Assembly: GCF_040537815.1 (NCBI RefSeq)
Contig: NZ_JBEWSZ010000001.1
Span: forward strand, 3,906,001-3,970,000
Length of the DNA stretch: 64,000 nt
Source of the DNA: Mesorhizobium shangrilense
Lineage (GTDB): Bacteria > Pseudomonadota > Alphaproteobacteria > Rhizobiales > Rhizobiaceae
Direction of reading: 5' to 3'
Shown here: one piece after another, positions 36,132 through 44,879 of the stretch
Layout of the letters: every line of letters begins with the position of its first letter
Position numbering within the stretch: position 1 is the first letter of the stretch
The notes under the pieces: generated by a model
The model's input: the letters and a program-made list of their open reading frames with translations, nothing else
The model's database searches: none
What the model was told of the DNA's origin: nothing
Position numbers and translations under genes: made by a program

Positions 36132-37397
36132 CTAACCTCCCGCGGTTTTCGGTTCCATCATATTGGCCGCGCTCCACCGCGTGCGGGTGACAGGCACCTT
36201 CACCAGCTTGAAATAGCCGTAGTACATGAGGAAGGAGCCCATGACGTAGGGGTTGAGAATGTCGACTTCGACAAAAGACCGGATCAGAAGCAGCGCCATG
36301 ACGCCGGCAAGAATGACAGGCTCGGGGCGCCATGTTCCGAACACCACCGCTGATATGTGCCCCCAAAGCGTGCGCAGGAGTATCAGCGAAATGAGCGTCG
36401 CCCCGACATAGCCAAGCTCGACGAGGGTTTCGATATAGGTGTTGTGGAAGTGGAAGCCGGCGCGGCCGGTGATGAAGAATTCGTTCCAGAGCCGCTCGGC
36501 CTCGGAGAAGCCCTGCACCCAATAGGCCGCATAGCCAACACCCAGAAGCGGTGACTGCTGCGCGGCATTCCATCCCTGCTCCCACAGATATGTCCGCCCG
36601 GTGAGTGTCGAATCCTTGCCGAACATGTTGAGGACGAAATCCATAAGTCCGACATTCAAGGCAGCGACTATCGCAACGACGATCACTCCGCCGCCAAGAA
36701 CGAAGACAACCCTTCGATAGCGCCGCGAGAGCACCTTGCTTGCGGCAAGAAGCACCACCAGGGCCAAGACAGCCGCGATCGAAGCGATCGAGGTGGCGGA
36801 ATGCGAAGCGAGCAGCATATAGGCTGACAGTAGGGCAATGGGTGCCGTCCACAGAAGACCGAAGCGGTCGCGCCGGAGAAAAGCCAGGAAGACGACATAG
36901 AAATAGATGCCCAGCGACGCGACAAATCCGAGCTGGTTCTTCGACGCGAAGGCGCCGACGAAATTGAAGGTGCCGTCGAGGACGTCGTCGGAATAAGCGC
37001 CGACCTTGAGGGAATAAAGCAGGACGAAGAAGATCCCGACCAGGCAGCCGATCGTCAAGGTCCTGACGCTGACGGTGCGCGCCGCGATATAGGCGCAGGC
37101 TATGTGAGAGGAGTACTGGATCGCCGTCCTGACGGTGATGCCGGGCGCCGCGGACCAGAATATCGAGAAACAGACATAGGCGGCAAACGCCAGCGGCAGC
37201 CAGGCGCTCGAGACGTGGCGCAGGTAACGCCGATAATCCACGAGGATGAGCGGGAGCCAGACGGCGTAATAGGCCAGGATGGCCATCTGGCCGAAAATGG
37301 TGGAGTAGGAGAACGCAAAGATGGAAACAGCGACAGCGAAGCTGCCATAGGCTGTGTTCTTCTCCGGGTTGACCAGCAAAGATTTCGGAATCTTCAT
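36132..37397 (-). CDS. exoQ: ExoQ-like EPS polymerase
   Basis: The 421-residue protein has about ten to eleven membrane segments and the O-antigen ligase/polymerase family region around LTGRTYLWEQGWNAAQQSPLLGVGY (near residues 265-290), with a long periplasmic loop. ExoQ makes high-molecular-weight EPS from the repeat units brought by the flippase, together with ExoP. It is read alone, leftward, from the ATG at 37397; a TGC-rich dyad lies about 60 bases upstream. Confidence 0.9.
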   Translation of the reverse strand: MKIPKSLLVNPEKNTAYGSFAVAVSIFAFSYSTIFGQMAILAYYAVWLPLILVDYRRYLRHVSSAWLPLAFAAYVCFSIFWSAAPGITVRTAIQYSSHIACAYIAARTVSVRTLTIGCLVGIFFVLLYSLKVGAYSDDVLDGTFNFVGAFASKNQLGFVASLGIYFYVVFLAFLRRDRFGLLWTAPIALLSAYMLLASHSATSIASIAAVLALVVLLAASKVLSRRYRRVVFVLGGGVIVVAIVAALNVGLMDFVLNMFGKDSTLTGRTYLWEQGWNAAQQSPLLGVGYAAYWVQGFSEAERLWNEFFITGRAGFHFHNTYIETLVELGYVGATLISLILLRTLWGHISAVVFGTWRPEPVILAGVMALLLIRSFVEVDILNPYVMGSFLMYYGYFKLVKVPVTRTRWSAANMMEPKTAGG

Positions 37398-37456
37398 CTC
37401 GGTATCGGATTTCCCATGCCGTTCAATGCCTGTCCCGCCGCCCCCGATGTCTCATT

Positions 37457-37467
37457 GTGCAGTGCAA
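37457..37467 (-). promoter_or_regulatory. TGC-rich dyad upstream of exoQ
   Basis: On the minus strand TTGC-ACT-GCAC, one base from YTGC-N3-GCAG, inside ATATTGCACTGCACAAT. It is 60 bases before the exoQ start. Confidence 0.4.
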
Positions 37468-37630
37468 TATAGCCCATCCCCTGCCGCCTGTCACCCAAAT
37501 GACGGGTATTGCCGAGGGCCTTGGCGTCCGACCGACGGACTCCGTGCGAAAGATCAGGACGGGACTTGCAGGATCAGGCCATTGCCCGGCTGGCTACCGC
37601 GCCTGAAGACGCGACCATCCGGCGTGAGCG

Positions 37631-38458
37631 CTACCAAAGCGCTCCACCGGTGATCTGGATGTTTTCCATGGTAATGCCCTTGGCGGCATCGGAGCAGAGG
37701 AAGATTGCGAGCGCGGCGATCTCCTGCGGCTGCAGCATGCGCTGCTGCGGGTTGCCCCTGGCGATCTCGGCCATCGCTTCCTCGGCCGTGCGCCCCTTGC
37801 CCTCGCGCTCGACGACCTGCGCCACATTGCGGCGCATCAATTCGGTCTCGACCCAAGTCGGGCTTATCATGACGCAGGTGACACCATGGGCGGCCCCTTC
37901 CAGCGCCACGCAACGGGTCAGGCCGAGAAGGCCGGCCTTGGAGGCGCAATAGGCGGGATTGTCTTTCCAGCCGACGGAAGCGGCGGTCGAGCCTATGTTG
38001 ACAATGCGGCCCCAGCCGCGCCCGATCATGCCGGGCAGCACGGCACGGGTGACGCGGAAGGCGCCGGTCAGGTTGGTGTCGACGATCTTGTCCCAGAGCG
38101 CATCGGAATGACCGCAGACCGGCTGTTCGGCGGTGGTGCCGGCGGCATTGACCAGAATGTCGGCGGGGCCGATAGCCGCTTCCGCGTCTGCCGCGAAACG
38201 ATTGGTGATGTCGCTGTCGCCCACGTCGAGATGGGCTGCATGGATCTTGGTTCCGTGGGCGGAAAGGGCCGCGCGCACGCGATCGATTTCATCCGCGCCG
38301 GGATAGTAGGCCGCATCGGACTTCTCGGCGCCAGCGGGCGCTATGTAAGAGCCGACGGCGACATTGGCGCCGGCCTCGGCCAATGCCGTGGCAATGGCGA
38401 AACCCATTCCGGAAAACCCGCCGGTGACGATGGCGCTGCGGCCGGAAAGGTTTGTCAT
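37631..38458 (-). CDS. short-chain dehydrogenase/reductase
   Basis: The 275-residue product is a classical SDR: cofactor motif TGGFSGMG at residues 12-19, NAAG near 104, catalytic Ser157 and the Tyr170-x3-Lys174 pair (YCASK). It lies downstream of the acetone carboxylase genes on the same strand and may be in the same transcript. A 3-hydroxybutyrate dehydrogenase role, linking to the acetoacetate made by the carboxylase, is a context-based guess; the substrate loop (SYIAPAGAEKSDAAYYPG) is unusual for that enzyme. Confidence 0.82.
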   Translation of the reverse strand: MTNLSGRSAIVTGGFSGMGFAIATALAEAGANVAVGSYIAPAGAEKSDAAYYPGADEIDRVRAALSAHGTKIHAAHLDVGDSDITNRFAADAEAAIGPADILVNAAGTTAEQPVCGHSDALWDKIVDTNLTGAFRVTRAVLPGMIGRGWGRIVNIGSTAASVGWKDNPAYCASKAGLLGLTRCVALEGAAHGVTCVMISPTWVETELMRRNVAQVVEREGKGRTAEEAMAEIARGNPQQRMLQPQEIAALAIFLCSDAAKGITMENIQITGGALW

Positions 38459-38515
38459 CAGGCACGGTCTCCGGACAGTTCAGGGCGGGCAACCGGGCCC
38501 GAAAGGGTTTGAAAA

Positions 38516-38614
38516 TCACGCGGCAAGCCAGCCTCCACCGACAAGCATTTCGGAGCCGGTGACGGCGACCTTTGTACCCTGGGCCGCAACCAGCAACGCG
38601 GCCGCCACCCTAGA
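38516..38614 (-). pseudogene. fragment of a second short-chain dehydrogenase
   Basis: About 32 codons read as the C-terminal end of an SDR: VAAALLVAAQGTKVAVTGSE is followed by MLVGGGWLAA and a stop. The family normally shows this as 'VTGSxxxVDGGW' at the very end. The rest of that gene is missing. It sits between the carboxylase gamma gene and the intact SDR, so it looks like the remains of a deleted paralogue or of a replacement event. Confidence 0.6.
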
Positions 38615-38676
38615 ACCATACAGGTCCCGGCAACGGGCGCTACCTTGCCTACGACGCGGTTCACAAATCAAAGTCC

Positions 38677-39162
38677 TTAAAGCGGCTTGCCCAGCCATTC
38701 GCGATAGAAGCCTTCAAGATCCGGCTCGAAATCATGCACCAAGGGATAGCCTGGTGCCGCCGCCTCAACCTCGTGCATCGTGCCGCACTGCGGGCAGATG
38801 AATTCGCGGATTTCCATCCACTGCGGATCGGGAATGTCGCTGTTGGGATAAATCTCGCGCAAAGCCTCCTCGGTGTTGCGCACGTTGATCGCGGCGTTGA
38901 GCTTCCAGTTCTTGCGATAGTCGCCGAAGGAATGGCCACACTCGCAGCGGGTTATCCGCTCATCGCCGCTCTGGCAGATGAAGAGGTGATCGCTGACCGG
39001 GAGCAGGATCGGATCCTTCCAGGCGACGCGGTCCTGGTAGACGGCGACCATCTTGAAGAAACGGTCATCGTCCTTGTAGGCGCTCATGATGCGCCTTGTC
39101 TGCGGCCAGGGCAGCTGGCCGGCGGCCAGATCGCGGAGGACTTCCTTGCTGTACGAGGTCAT
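38677..39162 (-). CDS. acxC: acetone carboxylase gamma subunit
   Basis: The 161-residue product matches AcxC in length and in its Cys pairs (RCECGHSFGDY near residue 74 and ICPQCGTMHEV near 122), which probably hold a metal. With the alpha and beta subunits it forms the enzyme that carboxylates acetone to acetoacetate using ATP and bicarbonate. The ATG at 39162 overlaps the stop of the alpha gene (ATGA). Confidence 0.9.
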   Translation of the reverse strand: MTSYSKEVLRDLAAGQLPWPQTRRIMSAYKDDDRFFKMVAVYQDRVAWKDPILLPVSDHLFICQSGDERITRCECGHSFGDYRKNWKLNAAINVRNTEEALREIYPNSDIPDPQWMEIREFICPQCGTMHEVEAAAPGYPLVHDFEPDLEGFYREWLGKPL

Positions 39163-41363
39163 GGCTTTGCTCCGGGCATGAAGATCGATCTGGCGTCGAC
39201 GTTCCAGAAATCACTGAAATCCTTGGTGAAGCGCGACGACAGCTTGATCGCGCTGGCGTACATTTTCTTCACCTCCGGCGCGAAGTCGGCCTTCTCGACA
39301 CGGCCACGCTCGGCGGCGATCCAGTCCGAAACCGGGATCGCCTTGGCCAGACGCTGCTTGCGCATGGCGGCGCGGCGCTCGACGGTCGCATCGATATCGG
39401 CAACCGGATAGCCCTCGGCGTCGTCCTTCAGCACGATGCCGAAGATCTGGTCGGCCGCTTGGTGGGTGAGGAAACCGTTCTCGACATCCCAAGCCGTCTT
39501 GATCGGATCGCGCTCCAGCACGTCGCCATAGCCGCCGCCGCCATTGTAGGAATGGCTGAAGATGTCTCCGGCCTTGTGCGGCGCGGTGATGTATGGCCCC
39601 TCGACCACGACATGGTCGCCGCCGATTTTCTTCTCGTAGTCGGAGACATGCGGGTCGATGCCGGGCGCGTGCGCAAGCGGTTCGCCTTTGGTGGCCAGTT
39701 CGTGGATGTTGGAATTGCGCACCGCGCGATGCTTCTGGCAGGTCGGCGCCGGATAGCCGCCGCACATGCCGCCATTGTCGAACACCCTGGAGGAGTGCTC
39801 CGAGGTGTGCAGCCGCAGATGCGAGGTCTTGTTGATCAGCCAGGTCGAGACGAAGGAGCAACCGCCGCGATATTTGCCGGCGCCGCCTGAGTTCGGCACG
39901 ATCGAGCGGCCGATATAGACCATCGGCATCGACTGTTCCCAGACCTCGATGTTGCCCATGTCGGATTCCGGGTTCCAACCGACATAGGCGGTGTCGAGTC
40001 CGTCCGCTATGGCCAGAGCGCCGGAGCCGGCGGCGGCGCATTCGAAATGCGCCATGCCGAAGGGCGTGCCGTACTGGCTTTCGCCACCCATCTCGATCAT
40101 CGGGCTGTTGACCTGGCCGACAAAGGCTTCCTCGACGAAGCCGCGTGCCACGAAGCCGCGCGACAACAGCCGCTGGAAAACGCCATAGGCGGGCAGCAGC
40201 AACGCCCATGAGGTGGCGGTGGCCACCATCTCATTGTCGGGGTTGGTCCAGGTGCCGTGCGGCAGTTTCAGCTCGGTCGCCATCCAGGCGCCGTCATTGA
40301 CCAGCCCTTCGAAATTCATGTGCTGGGTCAGCGTCACGAACATGCCGCCATCCATGCCGGCCGGCGTGCAGTTCATCGAATGGTAGCCCCAGGGCTGGGT
40401 GCCCTCGAAGTCCATGGTGATCTTGCCGTCGGTGGTGATCTCCATCTCGATCGGTATGTTGTAGAGCCAATCGGGATCGCCGAGCAGCTGGAAGCCGGGC
40501 TTGCCGGCGGTGACGTGGCCATAGAAAGTGTGGCCGCGATAGATGCCGGGAACGGTGAGCTGGCGGGTGCGGGCGAGCTGGGCGCGACGGCCTTCCTCGA
40601 TGAACTCCTTCGACACCTTCATCCAGTAGTCGAGGCCGATCTCGGAGATCAGCTGCTTGACGCTTTCGCGCATGTCGATGCAGGAAGCGACCTTGGCTTT
40701 CTCGTCGAGCACCCAGTAGATCGGCATGCGCAGATTGCGCTCGCAGCGGATGACGTAGTCGCGCCGGATCTCATCGTTTTCGCCGATCTTCTCAGCGCAG
40801 ACGAACAGGCCTTCGGTGAAACGCTCCTGGGCGAGACACACGTCGCCACCAGGCGTGATGCCGCCGGCTTCCAGCTCGTGGCAGACAGCACCGGCCCAGC
40901 CGACCAGCGTGCCTTCATGGAAGATCGGCACCACGTCCATCACGTCGGGCACCTGCACGGTACCGATGAAGGCATCGTTGTTGGCGAAGATGTCGCCTTC
41001 GCGGATGCGCGGGTTCTCCTCGTAGTTGTTCTTGATCATCCATTTGATGAAGCGGCTCATCGTATGGACGTGCACCATGATGCCGTTGGACAGCGCGATG
41101 GCATCGCCTTCGGGGGTGTAGATGGCGACCACCATTTCGCCGACCTCGCGCACGCCGGGCGAGGCCGAGATGCGGCGCGCCATTTCACGGGCCGAGACGC
41201 AGTAGGCGCGCAGCTTGGTGTGCAGCGTCTCGAATTTCAGCGGATCCTGGTTGCGCAGCGTGAGTTCGGTGATGCCGTCATAGCAGCCGGTCTCTTCCAT
41301 CAGCCGCTCGGAATCGAGCAGTCTTTCGCGAAGGCGCAGGGCCGAGGCAGGTTTGTCCAACAT
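39159..41363 (-). CDS. acxB: acetone carboxylase alpha subunit
   Basis: The 734-residue product is of the hydantoinase B/oxoprolinase family and reads like AcxB (for example NNDAFIGTVQVPDVMDVVPI near residue 145). In the enzyme this subunit carries the carboxylation site. The ATG at 41363 is used, 13 bases after the beta gene; the frame is open further but overlaps that gene. Acetophenone carboxylase is a distant alternative, less likely because a gamma subunit of the acetone type is present. Confidence 0.9.
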   Translation of the reverse strand: MLDKPASALRLRERLLDSERLMEETGCYDGITELTLRNQDPLKFETLHTKLRAYCVSAREMARRISASPGVREVGEMVVAIYTPEGDAIALSNGIMVHVHTMSRFIKWMIKNNYEENPRIREGDIFANNDAFIGTVQVPDVMDVVPIFHEGTLVGWAGAVCHELEAGGITPGGDVCLAQERFTEGLFVCAEKIGENDEIRRDYVIRCERNLRMPIYWVLDEKAKVASCIDMRESVKQLISEIGLDYWMKVSKEFIEEGRRAQLARTRQLTVPGIYRGHTFYGHVTAGKPGFQLLGDPDWLYNIPIEMEITTDGKITMDFEGTQPWGYHSMNCTPAGMDGGMFVTLTQHMNFEGLVNDGAWMATELKLPHGTWTNPDNEMVATATSWALLLPAYGVFQRLLSRGFVARGFVEEAFVGQVNSPMIEMGGESQYGTPFGMAHFECAAAGSGALAIADGLDTAYVGWNPESDMGNIEVWEQSMPMVYIGRSIVPNSGGAGKYRGGCSFVSTWLINKTSHLRLHTSEHSSRVFDNGGMCGGYPAPTCQKHRAVRNSNIHELATKGEPLAHAPGIDPHVSDYEKKIGGDHVVVEGPYITAPHKAGDIFSHSYNGGGGYGDVLERDPIKTAWDVENGFLTHQAADQIFGIVLKDDAEGYPVADIDATVERRAAMRKQRLAKAIPVSDWIAAERGRVEKADFAPEVKKMYASAIKLSSRFTKDFSDFWNVDARSIFMPGAKP

Positions 41364-41376
41364 GGCGGTCGCCCTC

Positions 41377-43593
41377 TCAAGCGTGGGTGTAGTGCAGCAG
41401 CGTCCATTCATCGACATGGACACGGTCCTGCGGATGAACGACGAGCGTGGTGGCGGGATGTTCGATGATGGCCGGGCCGATCACTTCATGGCCTGGCTGC
41501 AAGAGATCCATCTCGTAGAGATTGGCCTTGTGCCAGCGCCCGCCAATATAGGCTTCGCGCACGCCCTTGTGGGCGGCTGCCGGATTGGAAGCGCCGAGCG
41601 GTCGCTTGAGCAGCACCGGCTTGACCTTGTCCGCGGTGGCGATCAGGCCGAGTTCGGTGATGGTGAAGCCGGCCTCGCCATAGCGCGAAACGCGGTGGTT
41701 GACCTTGGCGTAGACAGCCTCGAACTCGTCGATGACCTTGCGCATGTCATCGGCCGAATTGACCTCGGCAAGCGGCGCCATGACTTCGACGTCCTCGAGC
41801 TGGCCGGTATAGCGCATCATCAGGAACGGCACGGTCCTGATCTTCTCGCGCGCATGACCGTCGGTGATCATCTCGTCGACCGCCGCCTTTGTGAGATCGT
41901 TCCAGACGTTGGTGACCTTCGCACCGAAGGCCTGCAGTTCGTCATCGCTTGCCCGCGCGCCAATGTCATGCTGCGTCGATACCGAATGCCGGCGCATGAA
42001 ATCGGCCGTGGTGCAGCCGAAGGCGGAGAATGCGGCGGCGAACTGGAAGGTGATGATATCCTTGAAGCCAATGCCCCTGGAACAGCCGGCGAGATGCAGC
42101 GGACCCGAGCCGCCATAGGAGAGCAGCGTGAACTCCGACGGGTGGATGCCCTGCCCTGAGATGACGCGGCGCAGCGCGTTGTTGGCATCGGCCTCCAGCA
42201 TGTCGATCATGCCCTCCGCCGCCTCCTCGACACCCACGCCGAGCACACGGGCGCATTTTTCCTCGAAGGCCGCCCTCGCCTTCTCGACCTGCAGCACGAC
42301 CTTGCCGCCGAGGAAATAGTACGGGTTGAGGCGGCCGAGGATGGCGTCGCAATCGGCGATGGTGGGTTCGGTGCCACCCTTGGCGAAGCAGATCGGGCCT
42401 GGGTCGGAGCCCGCACTTTCCGGTCCGAGCGAGACCTTCTTGGTCAGCGGGTCGACCTTGAGGATCATGCCGGCGCCGGCGCCGATCGTGTCGAGATGCA
42501 GCGTCGGCACGTTGAGCTTGAAACGGTCCATCAGCGGCTCGTTCTCGATCCGCGTCTGGCCGCGAGAGATGACGCCCATGTCGAAGGAGGTGCCGCCCAT
42601 GTCAGAACAGATCAGCGAGTCGTTGCCGATCAGCTTGCCGACATAGGCGGCACCCAGGATGCCGCCGATCGGGCCGGAGATCATGGTTTCGTGCAGGCGC
42701 GGATGGTTGATCGAGGTCAGGCCGCCGAAGGAGAGCAATGTCTGCACGCCATATTTGAAGCCGTATTTCTTCGAGACGTCCTCAATGCCCTTGAGCTGTC
42801 TGCGACCGCGCGAGGTCGCGTAGGCCTCGATCAGCACCGAGTTCAGCCGCGACTGTTCGCGGATGACCGGGCGGACCTCATGGCTGGTGTAGACGATGAT
42901 GTCCGCGCCGGCCTTCTCGACCTCCTCGCGGCAGATCTCGGCGATGCGCTTCTCGTGCACCGGATTGACGTGCGAGAAGATGGTCATGATGCAGATCGCC
43001 TCGACCTTGTCGGCGATCAGCTTCTTGGCAGCGCTGGAAACCTCATGCTCATAGAGCGGCAGCACGATGTCGCCGAACTGGTCGATGCGCTCGGTGACGC
43101 CATGGGTGCGGCGGCGCGGCACCAGCGGGTCGGGATGGTGATGGGTCACCGCATGCAGCCGGTCGGCATAGGAATAATCGGCCCAGGCCTGCAGGCCGCG
43201 GCCCATCAGGATCATGTCTTCCAGGCCTTTGGTGGTGATGAGCCCGAGCCGGCGACCGGTGCGCGACAGCAGCGTGTTGAGCATGCCGGTGCCGGAATAG
43301 AGCACGACATTGACACCGGAAAACAGCGATTCCAGCGAGATGCCCCAGGCGTCCGCCGCATCCTCGGCCGAGGCCAGGAAGCCTTCGGCCTCGTTCTTCG
43401 GCGTCGTCGCCGACTTGCCGATCTTGAAGTGGCCGTCCTGATCGACAAGGATCGTGTCGGTCATGGTGCCGCCGGCGTCGATACCAATGACGATCGGGTT
43501 GCCGACGATGGGGGCGGTGAGGTTGGGTTGGGTCACGGTCGCCTCGGGTCTGGTCTGGGTTGACGCAAGGCTAGATTCGATGGGCTGCTTCAC
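41377..43593 (-). CDS. acxA: acetone carboxylase beta subunit
   Basis: The 738-residue product belongs to the hydantoinase A/oxoprolinase family with an ASKHA-type nucleotide site: GIDAGGTMTDTILVDQ near residue 38 and SDMGGTSFDMGVI near 320. It activates acetone and bicarbonate by phosphorylation. A GTG at 43593 is the most upstream start with an AGG nine bases before it. It is the first gene of the operon acxA-acxB-acxC and diverges from a LuxR-type regulator. Confidence 0.9.
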   Translation of the reverse strand: MKQPIESSLASTQTRPEATVTQPNLTAPIVGNPIVIGIDAGGTMTDTILVDQDGHFKIGKSATTPKNEAEGFLASAEDAADAWGISLESLFSGVNVVLYSGTGMLNTLLSRTGRRLGLITTKGLEDMILMGRGLQAWADYSYADRLHAVTHHHPDPLVPRRRTHGVTERIDQFGDIVLPLYEHEVSSAAKKLIADKVEAICIMTIFSHVNPVHEKRIAEICREEVEKAGADIIVYTSHEVRPVIREQSRLNSVLIEAYATSRGRRQLKGIEDVSKKYGFKYGVQTLLSFGGLTSINHPRLHETMISGPIGGILGAAYVGKLIGNDSLICSDMGGTSFDMGVISRGQTRIENEPLMDRFKLNVPTLHLDTIGAGAGMILKVDPLTKKVSLGPESAGSDPGPICFAKGGTEPTIADCDAILGRLNPYYFLGGKVVLQVEKARAAFEEKCARVLGVGVEEAAEGMIDMLEADANNALRRVISGQGIHPSEFTLLSYGGSGPLHLAGCSRGIGFKDIITFQFAAAFSAFGCTTADFMRRHSVSTQHDIGARASDDELQAFGAKVTNVWNDLTKAAVDEMITDGHAREKIRTVPFLMMRYTGQLEDVEVMAPLAEVNSADDMRKVIDEFEAVYAKVNHRVSRYGEAGFTITELGLIATADKVKPVLLKRPLGASNPAAAHKGVREAYIGGRWHKANLYEMDLLQPGHEVIGPAIIEHPATTLVVHPQDRVHVDEWTLLHYTHA

Positions 43594-43654
43594 GCCATAT
43601 GCCTAAAGACACAATGACGGTCAGGCTGGGATCGCCGAGAAAAGGGCAATGCGC

Positions 43655-44428
43655 ATGGGCAACATCTGGGCGCCGCTCGCCAAAGCGATCGCCGCCACCG
43701 GCACGGACAGGCATGTTGACTGCCTGATCGACCTGATCGGCGCCGATATCGAGCACGATCTCGTCACCGTCACCCGCTATTCGGCGACGCAGACACCGGA
43801 GTTCATCAAGCACCGGCGTTTTTCGGACGAGATGGTGCAGCGCTATCTCGCCAGCTACTACGTATTCGACCCCTTTTACGCGTCATGGCGGCGCGAGCGC
43901 AGGCTAGGCATCATGCCGCTGAAACGGCTCGCCGACGACGAGGCCAAGCGCGGCCAGTACATAGCCGGCTTCCTGGCGCAGTCGGAAATCTGCGATGAAG
44001 TGGGCATCATGCTGGCGGATGGCGGCGACTGGTGCCTCGGCATCTTCCTCGACCGCTCGGCCGCCTCATTCAAGGACAGCGAGATCGCCCAGCTAGAAGA
44101 GCGGTTGCCGGTGTTCGAGGCCTTGCACGCACTCGACATAACCGCGCGAGGAACCGAGTTTTCCCGCACGTCGGCGCCGACAGGTCCCGGCGCCTCGCCC
44201 CGGCAGGAGCCAACCATCCCGGCGAGCCTGTGGCCGGAACTGTCGCTGCGCGAGCGGGAACTCGTGCAGCTGATCCTCGCCGGTCACCCGACGGCCAACA
44301 TCGCAGAGCGTCTCGGCATCACCGTCGGCACGGTCAAGAACCATCGCCGGCGGATCTATGAGAAGCTCGACATCACGACTGAGCGAGAACTGTTCCTGCA
44401 GTTCTTCCAGCATCGGACGGATCGTTAG
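43655..44428 (+). CDS. LuxR-family transcription regulator
   Basis: The 257-residue product has a C-terminal LuxR-type helix-turn-helix (LSLRERELVQLILAGHPTAN followed by IAERLGITVGTVKNHRRRIYEKL, about residues 197-240) and an N-terminal region resembling no receiver domain; the Asp pattern of two-component receivers is absent. An ATG at 43655 fits AAAGGG at 43641-43646 better than the ATG at 43649. Its place, divergent from acxA and 62 bases away, suggests it controls the carboxylase operon. Acetone carboxylase operons are more often run by sigma-54-type activators. Confidence 0.83.
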   Translation: MGNIWAPLAKAIAATGTDRHVDCLIDLIGADIEHDLVTVTRYSATQTPEFIKHRRFSDEMVQRYLASYYVFDPFYASWRRERRLGIMPLKRLADDEAKRGQYIAGFLAQSEICDEVGIMLADGGDWCLGIFLDRSAASFKDSEIAQLEERLPVFEALHALDITARGTEFSRTSAPTGPGASPRQEPTIPASLWPELSLRERELVQLILAGHPTANIAERLGITVGTVKNHRRRIYEKLDITTERELFLQFFQHRTDR

Positions 44429-44879
44429 AAGCCCGTCTGCTCCGCCGGTCCGTCAGGAGAATGGCTCGGTTGTGGCGGACGATATGGCTCCCAGTGCAAC
44501 TTGCAGGGGACATCACTTTAGACCAACGCCAGTTTCCGACTTGTCGCGAGACCGCCAATTGTCGCGGCCAGCGTCGCCCCCCTCATTGCCCTGCCGGGAA
44601 TTTCTCCGCTTGGAAGGGTGGTGGAGCAGATTGGAACCCGCAACTTGCGTTCCAGTTTTCCCGACTGGAATGGCCTGCCGATCGTCTCAAAATTCCTCTT
44701 GCGGAACCGCGCCGTCCCGGCTTAGTCTCAGCTCATCACAAAAATGAAATTTAATTCCATTTACGTGACACCCGCGCACATTCCCTGGAGGGGCTGCAGC
44801 AAGGCATGAAGGTTGAGATAGCGCTTCAATCGCTGAGAGAATATTTGATATATCATCTACCGGAACGGAACTAGCTGAA
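44429..44879 (+). promoter_or_regulatory. control region of the E1 gene with three dyads
   Basis: This 451-base gap has no convincing gene. It has TGGAA-CC-CGCAA-C-TTGCG-TTCCA (44632-44654), a near-perfect dyad; TGAAATTTAATTCCA (44745-44759), an IclR-type box whose reverse complement matches 59833-59847 at 14 of 15 bases; and TGATATATCA (44846-44855), a perfect ten-base palindrome 25 bases before the E1 start, as also seen at 48800-48809. The promoter of the E1 gene seems to receive at least two regulators. Confidence 0.6.
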
